Shown here piece by piece: positions 20,850 through 31,400 of a stretch of 64,000 bases of DNA; within the stretch, counting starts at the first letter, position 1; the number at the start of each line of letters is the position of its first letter. The translations under genes and the position numbers were made by a program. Origin of the DNA: Siphonodentalium dalli (taxonomy: Eukaryota; Mollusca; Scaphopoda; Gadilida; Siphonodentaliidae); assembly GCA_032622095.1 (NCBI GenBank), contig CP136068.1, positions 12,381,729 through 12,445,728 on the forward strand, read 5' to 3'. The notes under the pieces are model-generated. The model saw only the letters and a list, made by a program, of their open reading frames with translations. It searched no databases and was not told the DNA's origin.

Positions 20850-22445
20850 ATACTAATTTAGAAATATCTACAAATAAACGGCTTGCAACAAACAGAGCTC
20901 TGACGCCCTATTGCGATGGACCAAACAATTCCTGGCAATATTTATCACGATTTGATCCTGCCAAGAAGCCTTCTGCACAAATCCACAATACCGGTGTTCT
21001 GCTTAATAAGTACGTTGCCAAATAACTCAGTATCTAAAAATAGAATGGCTTAAGCATAGGCCCCGGTGGGCACATGTGCTATGGACGTGCTCTGATTGGC
21101 TCTGCACATAAAGGTAAAGGTCATACTCCGTGTCGGGGATAATACATTTTGCCAAATTTTTATTTTGCTGTCACTCAAGATTCTGTGTTCTTTGAGAATC
21201 AGGTGTCCTGCGGATGCCAAACTCTAATTCACGCGGGCAAATTTCACTGAGTTTCATTTCAACCTGAATAGAAGATAGATCTAAGAATATTTACAAGACT
21301 TTCGTCCTCTTATAACTAGTTGAAGCTTTCCTATGAAACAATAAGGACAAACAGTAAAAAAACTCATTCTTTGTCAAAACAATCATTGAATGGAACCACC
21401 TGCATGATCTGCATGGAGGACACGGCCAGCGCATGTGATTTAACATCAACAACAACATTAACAGCGTAAGTCGTCCAACGGTGATCCTACAGGCTACAGC
21501 CAAATCAAGGCTCCTACACCGACCAACATACAGATACAGATCGAACTTGAAACAAGATGATCACAAAGTGAGTATAATTTACTGTAATACTAATACAGTA
21601 ATAGGCTGTATTATAATTTATATATTATAATATTTAAGTGTTTTCCGCGTGAAAACATTCAATTAATTCTATTCAATATAATTCATTGTCATTGATGCGA
21701 AATTAGGTTACTTAGTAAGTTAGTACAACTGTCAACTGACCTCCTCGATACAATTAAACGCTGAAATGCATAAAACTAAAAGGCCATGCGTTGAAATTAT
21801 TCAGATTCAGGGGTCATTGATATTGTTGCCACATTTTGGTGTGTTGGCTGGTTGGAAACGGGCCAGCTCGTCCCACTCCCAGATCTACTCAAGGCCATAT
21901 AGCGACTAGGTCGCCGAGTCACTATGTGGCCATGGAAACGACGATTAGGCCTTTTTTTTTTATAAGATGGTTTGCGGATCCGACCGACCGCAAATTTTCG
22001 TTTAAAAAAAAAAAAAAAATTGAAATTTCATGTTATTTTTTTGCTGCCGATCCTTTACAAGCCCACCTGATGACATAACAAAAAATATATTGATCATTGA
22101 TCGTTGATCGTGATGTTGACGAAAATAGGAAATATAAACTGCATAAATCGTCAGTTTCTGTTATTCCTATTTTTACACTATAGCGACTACATAGGGAATT
22201 CCCCTGTTAGAACTTCCGCTTTTGGTACATAAACATGGCCGCGCCCGCAAATTCAGTCAAACAATATATTTGTGTCGTATTCAACAGAAAAGGGGAAACT
22301 ATGCGATCGTTAAGAACGTTGTCCAATAATGGAACTGTGGCAGATATATGCCTTCAACATTGCAGCGTAATTGCAGCGATATTTCTCCGAGGGCGGGGCT
22401 ATACATCCACGTTACTATTATTAGAAATATTGACTTATCTGGCAG
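20850..22445. other. interior of element Q without intact gene
   Basis: Contains low-complexity runs (A-run at about 22003-22019, T-run at about 21951-21961) and short frames. A frame starting ATGGCCGCG at 22235 leads toward the protease remnant in another frame and could be its original start region, but it has no recognised domain. Confidence 0.45.
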
Positions 22446-22866
22446 GACGTACTTATTAAGCAGAACACCGGCACTGGACACTGGGTGCTTTCTGTGATGG
22501 ACAATAACAATCACGTAGGCACACACCAGTCCTTTTAGATAGTCTATTCGCAGACAAGTTGTCTGCATCTTTGGAAATACAACTTGGACAATTGTATTTC
22601 AATACGACAATTCATGTCCCCCAAGTGCAAATGTTCAGCAAACCAATTCCGTTTATTGTGGCTTATTTGCAATAGCGTTCTTAGTAGAATTTTGCATCAC
22701 CGGTAAAATAGGGATGAAATATTTTGATCAAAAGAAACTTAGGGGCCATCTTGTAGAATGTTTGGAGAAAAATGAATTTACAATGTTTCCAACGGCGAAG
22801 AGCCACTGTGATACATGGGCCCACTATATATTATTGTGTAATACTCAGGCACCTGTGTATATCTAA
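22446..22866 (+). pseudogene. Ulp1/SENP-like cysteine protease, frameshifted
   Basis: Three blocks in three frames together match a C48 (Ulp1/SENP) protease core. The first frame has the catalytic-His context GHWV (His codon 22479-22481); it ends in a stop near 22536. A second frame starts with DSLF (Asp codon 22538-22540), the expected position of the acidic residue. A third frame has YCGLFAIAF, the catalytic-Cys context (Cys codon 22657-22659), followed by FLVEFC and LRGHLVECLE. C48 proteases cleave SUMO- or ubiquitin-like modifiers and occur in several transposon groups. Two frameshifts mean it cannot make an active enzyme. The last block is clearly homologous to residues 76-116 of the protein encoded at 27075-27611. 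Confidence 0.75.
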
Positions 22867-23204
22867 TTATCTATCCAATCTTCCTTCCCTCTATTTTGGA
22901 ATAAAATTTAAGACTGTTTATGACCACTCGGTTGTCAAAATATCATAAATACAGCTTGGAGCACCTCCGAGTGGGTTGTGAAAAAAATAAAATTAAAAAT
23001 ATTTTTGTTTTAAATCCCTACATACCTACCCTACCCAAGACAGGTCCCGTTAGCAGAAACACGGATAATTTTGTTTTAGGCCTAATCATGTTTGTATGTC
23101 TCATGTATGTTATTATATTTTATGTGTTTATTATATTATATATGCATAATGATTAAATAAAGTTATCATTTAAAATAAATGTATTTAAATTATTATTTCG
23201 CCAA
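22867..23204. other. interior of element Q, AT-rich
   Basis: No conserved frame. Unlike the shorter element at 26469-28479, no PHD-finger cysteines were seen after the protease block. Confidence 0.45.
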
Positions 23205-24045
23205 AACCTCAAATGCCCCAAAACACAATAGTCTAGAGTCGCCAATTAGTTAATCCGATTATACCTATAACGCTAAGCACATAAGCCGCTTACACCTTTT
23301 AATTGGAGCCGGCCGCTACACTTTATAGAACGAAAGAACGAAAAGTTCAATAAAATCAAGAATATTTTTATTTTAAAAACAATTCAAAAGTTAATGTATA
23401 CCATGTCATAACCCGGACATATGTACTAAATTTCAGTCATATCCATTTATAAACAAAGAAGATAATGCGACATCACGTCCGCTTACACCTTTTAATTGGA
23501 GCCGGCCGTTTACACTTTATAGTGTGTTTCAGAACGAAAAAGTTGAATAAAATCAATAAATTTGTGAATTTAAAAACAATTCAAACGTTATTGTATTCCA
23601 TGTCCCAACCCGGACATATACACCCAATTTCATTAATATCCATTGAGAAACAACGAACCAAACGCCATATAACACCCCGTTTACACCTTTTATTTGGAGC
23701 CGGCCTCGGCATACACTTTATAGTGTGTCCCCCAAAATGAGCCCCCTACGCCCTGTATTCCTCGAGATATCGGCCGTCCCATGCAATTTGAAATTCTGTC
23801 TCGCAGATTGTCGTTTTGTCCCATATCCCATCCCATCCCGCAGATTGTCATGTCCCGAGACATCAACCACCATGGGAACCTGAGAACCTGCGATTATGGC
23901 GTCTGTCAGACTTTTTTGGTGGAGTTATCCCCCTTTTTCGACTTTAAACATATGGGGTACCGTTTGTGAGTCGTGTGGTCAAAAATTGCACAAGATTCTC
24001 AATCTGTCAAGCCATGTTCCGATAATTGGAATCGGCTAGCTGCCA

Positions 24046-24576
24046 ATGGTCGATAATAGCCCATCGAATATTAATCGTTGCTCGCAGTCAAACAATGATA
24101 ATGATATTATGCGCCGATATCGGTCTATATGCTCACGCTCAAATATGCTTATTAGAAAGTTTTACAAATGTTCGCCTAATGTGAAAATGTATTTATTTAA
24201 AATGTTCGTATCTCCATTATATTGTGCTCATCTTTGGATTAACTATACCAAACGTTGTTATAGAAAACTTACAGTTTGTTATAATAATGCATATAGAAAA
24301 TTTATGGGTTATGAGAGATCATGTAGTGCGAGTGGGATGTTTGTAGGTGACAGAATGTGTTCTCTGACAGTGCTGATTCGAAAGGGTGTGTATGGATTTC
24401 GTGTGAGAATTTATAAATCTTTAAACAGTATTTTGAATGCTATTTGTAACTCAGATCTGATCTATCGGTCAAATCTATTCAATCATTGGAATCAACTTCT
24501 TTATATTTAATTTGTAATTATATGTTGTATGTATGACTATATATGGGCATATCTTGCCTGAAATAAATACAATACA
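24046..24576 (+). mobile_element. 5'-truncated LINE with reverse-transcriptase C-terminal region
   Basis: Open frame 24046-24510 (154 codons) matches the region after the catalytic core of CR1/jockey-like reverse transcriptases: SICSRSNMLIRKFYKCS, LYCAHLWINYTK, RKLTVCYNNAYRKFMGY and SASGMFV are characteristic phrases of that region. It ends at a natural-looking stop, followed by an AT-rich 3' segment ending GAAATAAATACAATAC near 24576. The catalytic YxDD domain and endonuclease are missing, so it is a dead 3' fragment. The LINE part probably begins near 24090, with upstream codons contributed by flank. Confidence 0.8.
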
Positions 24577-26239
24577 AAATCGATTGCCAAAATAAAAAAG
24601 ATGTTGTATCAAAGCGCAATATGCACGCTTTAATAAAGCGTATACACAATACAACCATTGCATTGACTGTAGAAAACATTTACATGTATAACAGTCTTAA
24701 AAGGATCATTACTAAATTCACCCTATGAGAATCTCATTCTGAAAATGCCAGACAAATTATACTCAGGCTTGGTTAATAATAACCCACTACATTCATGAGA
24801 TAATAAACAACCAGATCATACATTCGATCATTTGTGGTGGTAGTAATTACTCTACCGTACATGTAAGTGATAAAAACAGAAGTTACATGACTAATATCTT
24901 TATGGCCTGCTTCATTGCAATGATATCGATATCATAATGTACAACGACATCACAATCGTCTGAACAAACTGCATGATCTCGTCGGACCTGATTCTTCCAC
25001 TTACGAATGAATCGTGGTCGTCTGAACGTTCACTTAAGGAACTCAATATTTATTGTTTTTAACCAAAGTTGTTTCCACATTGTTTTTTCCTTGCTAAAAT
25101 GTGATTATGTGATCAAAAGGATCTCTATATGAAATTATTGACCTTTTCCACTAAATTTGTTTCTACTTTTGATAAAGCACTCGGTTAGTAGATTTTGTAT
25201 AAATTTTTGACTCATTACATATCCTCTAAAACTATATAGAATTATCTATACCTTACTCGTATTTAAATTCGATCAGTACCCTCAGGTGCCAGATAAACGT
25301 GATGGCTGAATAAAATTGCTGGTTTACATTTACCCCTAAAATTATTAATAGTGCTGGCATTTTCACTTTTATATATATCATGACCAAATAATTGTGATGG
25401 CCAGCATATTCTTCCAAAATTAATAAGCGTGCCAGCACGTTTATTTGATACCCAAGAGTACTATTTTTTGCGCACCCAATATCATCCGATTTACATGGAT
25501 AAAATCTTGTTTGGTACGTCTGTATTATCAGTGCTATCTTCTGTAATTTTTGTGTGAACAGAACTGAAGAAATCTGTCAATTATTTCGACATGACAACAA
25601 GCACAATGCTGACATCTGACAGCACATGCATTACCGGAATTTCCAAAACCTACATCGTACAACACTGCCTGTTATTAGTCTCACGATCCACTGTGAGGAA
25701 TAAAGAAAATTACTACACCTATGGCTGATAAACACAAGTTTTACGCAACAAAATTAATTTGATAAGATTTTCAGACAATGCCACGACATTAACCCCCGAT
25801 CGAAAAAATATCGTTTACCTTCCGCCATATTCCGGTTTTTAAAACAACTGTTTTTTCCAGATATTATTTTTATCGCCGGGAAACGCAGCACCCACACAGA
25901 AAAATAATTTCGATTTATAGTGCCGGTATTCTTGCAAAAAGAAGTGGCTCAACGCGACAATAAAGTCTACCCAAACAACCACATATAAAAACTGTTCAAA
26001 TATAACAGATGAGCATCACGACCAGTGTATTGGAGAGACATAAAGCTCGAGCTCGGAGACCAACCACCCACCCACAACAAACCGATTGTATACAAACACT
26101 GCTAATATGTAAACATCCGTACGAGCATGCGTAACGGCGCAAGTTAAATGCACTGCCTTTCTCCCGTTCTCTTTACTGCAGACCAATTAAGAATACAGTT
26201 CGTATCAAAAACAAATACCTTCCAGACCTTTTAATGTTA
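24577..26239. other. 1.7 kb without recognised gene
   Basis: A fragment of the fold-back F family (CTAAATTCACCCTATGAG ... CTCATTCTG) lies at about 24711-24740. The rest is AT-rich sequence with no open frame, tandem repeat or RNA gene that I can support. Confidence 0.45.
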
Positions 26240-26468
26240 TTTTAACTTGAATTGGGCCCTACAATCCACTACATGTGTTTCTTTCCAGCACCACTGTTAG
26301 TGTATTTGGATAGTCCCGAATCTATATAAAAGTTTGGGCTCCTCAGTGGGATTTGAGGAAAAGGAGACATATAAAACCATACAGCACACAGTGCAGCACA
26401 GTGCCTTTTGGGGTCACTGTCCCAGACTGTACTCATTCTGAAAATTATTCCACATATGACTTTATAAT
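26240..26468 (+). repeat. left edge of the 365/538-bp satellite
   Basis: Diverged satellite monomer (TTAACTTGAATTGGGCCC, AGTTTGGGCTCCTCAGTGGG, CATACAGCAC, GAAAATTATTCCACATATGAC). It is interrupted at 26468 by the element at 26469-28479 and continues from 28480. Confidence 0.8.
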
Positions 26469-27074
26469 GGGACACACTAATAGTTGTAGTCCGAGTCCGA
26501 GCCCGAGCCCAGTAAAATGTGTAGTTGGGACTTTCAATTTCGTTTATTGTCGTTAATATGATTCCAATAGTGATGAATTTTGGTTTGTGGAAAGTTATGC
26601 CACTTACAAATTAAAAAAACTAAAAAGAAAATTTGTAAGTCTTATATTTCAACTTTTATCGACTTTTTTCGTTCTCCAGCACACTAAAAGTTGTAGTTGG
26701 AATCAGCCGAGCCGGCCGCCGAGTCGCTAATTAGCTGTTAATTGCTATTGTTAGGAATATGTTGGCGGCTTAAATCAATGGATTTATGAGTTAAGACAAG
26801 AGTGTTTGCAACTTATAGTGAAATATAATCAAAGTACTGTTTATACAGTTACTTGTTGTTACGCGTGAGATCATATCACGCACAGGAATGTGTTTTTAAA
26901 AAGATGAATACTTATAACTGAATACTTACCACAGAGTTGTTTACACGTATATATACATGCGTGTTATGCAAACACACATGAGCGATATTTTTGTGTGAGT
27001 TACAGCTCTCGTGAACATATATAATCTGCACGTAGTAATGTGGTCAGTATATCCTAGCTTCTTCATCGTACACA

Positions 27075-27611
27075 ATGTCAGCTACAATCTACATGAACAA
27101 AGAATCTGTTCTTGGTTATCGAGAAGTGCTCTCGATATTCGAGAAACCCGACCTAGACAAAGTATCGACAGTGCCACCAAAACTGCCAAATGGAGGTTCC
27201 GTTTACCTTCTAACAGGCTCAAAAGACGCTACGTGTGACCAGTATTTCTGGGTTAATAAAGGTGCCAACAAAATACCAAAGAATGAACCAAAGTATTTAG
27301 CGTTTTTGGTAGAATTTTGTACAACCCAGAAAACTGGTAACACTTCTTTTATAAATGTTAAATTACGCCAACACCTTTTAGATTGTTTGGAACAGAAATG
27401 CTTCTCCACATTTCCTTCAAGGAAGAAGCAAATGAAACTCAGTAAGAAGCATGTATTAACGTATGAATTGGAACTAGATTGTGATAAATGCCGTTTGCCA
27501 AATTTATTTGATGACATGGTCGAATGCTCTGTAGAGGATTGTGAGTCATGGGTACACCATATGTGTACAGGTGAACCCCAGAGTTATATATGCAACAGTT
27601 GTTCAGTTTGA
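27075..27611 (+). CDS. transposon-borne protein: Ulp1-protease C-terminal part plus PHD finger
   Basis: 178 codons, intact, the only sizeable gene of element R. Residues 1-74 have no domain I can name. Residues 75-116 (YLAFLVEFC ... LRQHLLDCLE ... FPS) are homologous to the end of the Ulp1-like protease remnant in element Q, but the catalytic His, Asp and Cys blocks are absent; the frame jumps from NEPK to YLAFLVEFC, suggesting an in-frame deletion. Residues 136-176 form a PHD-type zinc finger with all eight ligands: C136, C139, C151, C156, H161, C164, C173, C176, and the usual Trp (159) before the His. PHD fingers commonly read histone-tail modifications. The ATG at 27075 is the first in frame; a further ATG at 27093 also exists. 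It would be a catalytically dead derivative of a protease-PHD protein. Confidence 0.75.
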   Translation: MSATIYMNKESVLGYREVLSIFEKPDLDKVSTVPPKLPNGGSVYLLTGSKDATCDQYFWVNKGANKIPKNEPKYLAFLVEFCTTQKTGNTSFINVKLRQHLLDCLEQKCFSTFPSRKKQMKLSKKHVLTYELELDCDKCRLPNLFDDMVECSVEDCESWVHHMCTGEPQSYICNSCSV

Positions 27612-27647
27612 TCAAAATTATAAATTATGTTTATTGCTATACATGAT

Positions 27648-27751
27648 GAATCCTACTTATGCCCAACTAACCTTGGGATCAGTCACAGTTAGTGGCACAC
27701 GCTGAACGTGGAGTCCCTTGGTATCGGGAAACGAGGACATAAGTAGGATTC
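27648..27751 (+). ncRNA. putative structured RNA unit 1
   Basis: A 14-bp perfect terminal stem (GAATCCTACTTATG pairing with CATAAGTAGGATTC) encloses small hairpins GTCAC-AGTTA-GTGGC, CACG-CTGAA-CGTG and a CCT ... TCG-GGAAA-CGA-GG arm. The same architecture recurs at 27790-27892. No known family was recognised. It might instead be a protein-binding element of the transposon or a fold-back insertion. Confidence 0.4.
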
Positions 27752-27789
27752 TAATCATGATTATTTAAATGTTGATATATATTATAATT

Positions 27790-27892
27790 CAACTGATGCC
27801 TAACTCACCTTGAGGCCAGTCACCGTTAGTGACGCACGCTGAACGTGTTGCTCCTTGGTAAACGTATCGGAAAACGAGGTAGACATCAGTCG
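27790..27892 (+). ncRNA. putative structured RNA unit 2
   Basis: Second copy with the same order of hairpins. The terminal stem (CAACTGATG with CATCAGTCG) has changed on both sides relative to unit 1: a T-A pair became G-C. The first hairpin changed GTCAC/GTGGC to GTCAC/GTGAC, a G-T to A-T change that keeps pairing. The loop CTGAA and stem CACG/CGTG are identical. Confidence 0.4.
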
Positions 27893-28035
27893 GATTATTA
27901 TAGTGTCATTAATATGTAAATAATATATTAATAATGTACTAATATCACGTTTATTTCAGGTGTTATTAATGTTTTTCAAGTTTATAATTTCAGGTGCAGT
28001 TCACGGCGAAGAAGATGGAAGTCAAGATAAAAAAC

Positions 28036-28071
28036 GGCCCTTTTCAGGGCCATACACATTCTCCTAAAGAG
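28036..28071 (+). promoter_or_regulatory. histone-mRNA-type 3' stem-loop with purine-rich downstream element
   Basis: GGCCCTTTTCAGGGCC (28036-28051) is a six-base-pair stem with a TTTC loop, exactly the metazoan replication-dependent histone mRNA stem-loop pattern (GGYYYT-TTTC-ARRRCC). AAAGAG at 28066-28071, about 15 bases downstream, fits the position and purine-rich character of the element that base-pairs with U7 snRNA. The sequence before it reads VQFTAKKMEVKIK in one frame after a CAG acceptor-like site but matches no core histone I recognise. It could be a captured host histone 3' end or a transposon processing signal. Confidence 0.7.
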
Positions 28072-28479
28072 TAATCTTTAAAATTGCTAAACCTTCATAT
28101 ATTGCTTAATAAAAGTCATTGTTTGTTTTTATTCCCCACTACTTGCCCTTTGATCTTCATGTGACCCACCACTGACTTAATCCAATCAGCCGCCTAACAA
28201 TAGCAATTAACAGCTAATTAGCGACTCGGCGGCCGGCTCGGCTGATTCCAACTACAACTTTTAGTGTGCTGGAGAACGAAAAAAGTCGATAAAAGTTGAA
28301 ATATAAGACTTACAAATTTTCTTTTTAGTTTTTTTAATTTGTAAGTGGCATAACTTTCCACAAACCAAAATTCATCACTATTGGAATCATATTAACGACA
28401 ATAAACGAAATTGAAAGTCCCAACTACACATTTTACTGGGCTCGGGCTCGGACTCGGACTACAACTATTAGTGTGTCCC

Positions 28480-31400
28480 TTTATAATATAGGTAGTCAAT
28501 GAACAAAAATGGTTTGGGCACCTGGAAGGGTTTAGGGCTCAGGGGAGCTAGTCGGCCCAAAATCCCATAGGCTACCACCCGTGATAAAACCATACAGCAC
28601 CCATGCATATAAACTCATATTTTGAGGTCAGCTTTCTATCAGACTATACTCATTATTAAGATAATTCCACATTTGACTTTAGAATATAGGCAGCCAATGA
28701 ACAAAAATACTTGGGCACGTGGATTGGGTTTTGGGCTCAAGGGGAGGGGAATATTTGCGTTTATTAATAGTCAAATTGGTATTTTAAACTTCCATTGGGC
28801 CATGTTACATATTATAGGTGTTTAGCAAGTACTGAAAGTGTTTTTGGATATGTCTGAATCAACACAAAAGACTTGTAAAAGTTTGGGCGCCTCTGTGGGA
28901 TTTAAGGGCAAAAAGCCGGCCCGAAAAAATCACATCACCCATGATAAATCACACAGAACCGTGCCTTAAAATCATTTATTGGAGTCAATGTTCTCTCAGG
29001 CTGTACTCATTCTGGAAATTATTCCACATTTGACTTTAGAAATATAGGCAGGCAATAAACAAAGCATATCTGGTCACCTGGGATGCATTTTGGGCTCAGG
29101 GTGGGCACTATTTGGGGTTTTTATTAGTCAAAATTGCTATTTTAACATTTAATTGGGACCTGTAACCCATTATGTGGGCACCAGTGCAGTACTTTTAGTG
29201 TTTTTGGATAGGTATGCATCTATACAAATGGTTTGCACAAATCTTGGGCTCCCCAGTGGGTGTTAAGGGTATGGAGACTGCCCAACACCCACAGCACCTC
29301 ATGAAAAAACCATACAGCACCCGTGACTATGAAAATATATTTCTGAGTCGGTGATCTCTCAGACTATACCCGTTCTGAAAAGTACTTCACAGTTGACTTT
29401 AGAATATATATAGGCAATGAGAAAAACATTATTTGGGCATCTGAATGGGATTTTGGGCTTTGGTCAGGGGGAGGGGAATATTTGGGTTTTTAATTGTCAA
29501 GTTGGTATATTTAACTTGAATTGGGCCCTGTGACCCATTATAGGTATCTACTTCCAGCACTTTTATAGTTTTTGGATAGGTATACATCTATACAAATGGC
29601 GTGCACAAAGTTTGGGCTCCTCGGTGGGTTTTAAGGGTATGGAAACAGCCCAACACCCACAGCACCCATGAAAAAACCATACAGCACCCGTGGCTATGAA
29701 AACATATTTCTAAGTCAGTGATCTCTCAGACTATACCCATTCTGAAAATGATTCCACATTTCACTTTAGAATATATAGAGGCAATGGGAAAAGATGATTT
29801 GGGCACCTGAATGGCATTTTGGGCTCTGGTCAGGGGGGAATATTTGGGTTTTTTAATGGTTAAATTGGTATATTTAACTGGAATTGGGTCCTGTGACCCA
29901 TTATAGGTATATACTTCTAGGTCTCCTAGTGTTTTTGGAAAGATCTGCATCATTATAAGAAGATATGCAAAAGTTTGGGCTCCTTAGTGGGTTTTAAGGG
30001 TATGGAGACAGCCCAGCACCCATGACAATTCAAGTTAAATTGGTATATTTAACTTGAATTGGGCCATATGACCCATTATATGTATCTACTTCCAGCACTT
30101 TTGTTGTTTGTGGATAGGTATGCATCTATGCAAATAGTTTGCACAAAGTTTGGGCTCCTCGATTGGTTTTAAGGGTATGGAAACAGCCCAACACCCACAG
30201 CACCCATGATAAAACCATACAGCACCCGTGCCTATGAAAACATATTTCTGAGTCAGCCAACTCTCAGACTATACCCATTCTGAAAATGATTCCACATTTC
30301 ACTTTAGAATATATAGAGGCAATGGGAAAAGATGATTTGGGCACCTGAATGGCATTTTGGGCTCTGGTCAGGGGGGAATATTTGGGTTTTTTAATGGTTA
30401 AATTGGTATATTTAACTGGAATTGGGTCCTGTGACCCATTATTGGTATATACTTCTAGGTCTCCTAGTGTGTTTGGAAAGATCTGCATCATTATAAGAAG
30501 ATATGCAAAAGTTTGGGCTCCTTAGTGGGTTTTAAGGGTATGGAGACAGCCCAGCACCCATGACAATTCAAGTTAAATTGGTATATTTAACTTGAATTGG
30601 GCCATATGACCCATTATATGTATCTACTTCCAGCACTTTTGTTGTTTGTGGATAGGTATGCATCTATGCAAATAGTTTGCACAAAGTTTGGGCTCCTCGG
30701 TGGGTTTTAAGGGTATGGAAACAGCCCAACACCCACAGCACCCATGATAAAACCATACAGCACCCGTGCCTATGAAAACATATTTCTGAGTCAGCCATCT
30801 CTCAGACTATACCCATTGTGAAAATGATTCCACATTTCACTTTAGAATATATAGAGGCAATGGGAAAAGATGATTTGGGCACCTGAATGGCATTTTGGGC
30901 TCTGGTCAGGGGGGAATATTTGGGTTTTTTAATGGTTAAATTGGTATATTTAACTGGAATTGGGTCCTGTGACCCATTATAGGTATATACTTCTAGGTCT
31001 CCTAGTGTTTTTGGAAAGATCTGCATCATTATAAGAAGATATGCAAAAGTTTGGGCTCCTTAGTGGGTTTTAAGGGTATGGAGACAGCCCAGCACCCATG
31101 ACAATTCAAGTTAAATTGGTATATTTAACTTGAATTGGGCCATATGACCCATTATATGTATCTACTTCCAGCACTTTTGTTGTTTGTGGATAGGTATGCA
31201 TCTATACAAATAGTTTGCACAAAGTTTGGGCTCCTCGATTGGTTTTAAGGGTATGGAAACAGCCCAACACCCACAGCACCCATGATAAAACCATACAGCA
31301 CCCGTGCCTATGAAAACATATTTCTGAGTCAGCCATCTCTCAGACTATACCCATTGTGAAAATGATTCCACATTTCACTTTAGAATATATAGAGGCAATG

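Larger units (their letters stand above)
20495..23731. mobile_element. element Q: 3.2-kb GGGACACAC transposon with Ulp1-like remnant
   Basis: Begins GGGACACACTATAAAGTG and ends with its complement, flanked by the 8-bp duplication CCAAAATG (20487-20494 and 23732-23739). The inverted ends are long and modular: about 350 bp on the left (two related sub-blocks, each starting ACACACTATAAAGTGTA) and about 530 bp on the right (three sub-blocks). The interior holds a decayed protease gene (22446-22866) and, near 20983-21022, a short inverted copy of its LIKQNTG segment. Long ends and 8-bp duplications resemble Mutator-like elements, but Zisupton/KDZ-type elements also make 8-bp duplications. No transposase seen. 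Shares end sequence, modular ends and gene with the element at 26469-28479. Confidence 0.85.
26469..28479. mobile_element. element R: 2.0-kb GGGACACAC transposon with PHD protein and histone-type 3' end
   Basis: Begins GGGACACACTAATAGTTG and ends with its complement, flanked by the 8-bp duplication TTTATAAT (26461-26468 and 28480-28487). The inverted ends are about 288 bp (26469-26756 and 28193-28479) and practically perfect, with looser complementarity for some 40 bp more. A sub-block inside each end (GCACACTAAAAGTTGTAG) repeats the terminal motif, as in element Q. Contents in order: one open frame (27075-27611), two RNA-like units, and a histone-type stem-loop. It sits in a satellite monomer; joining the flanks over one TTTATAAT gives the normal satellite sequence. 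No transposase, so non-autonomous. Confidence 0.9.

Noticed and set aside
22235-22459. Short frame starting ATGGCCGCG as an independent gene
   Set aside because: It runs into the protease remnant in a different frame and stops; at best it is the decayed start of that gene.
27648-27892. Hammerhead, twister or HDV-like ribozyme
   Set aside because: The conserved cores (for hammerhead, CTGANGA and GAAA around a cleavage triplet) are not present in both units in the right places; kept only as an unclassified structured RNA candidate.
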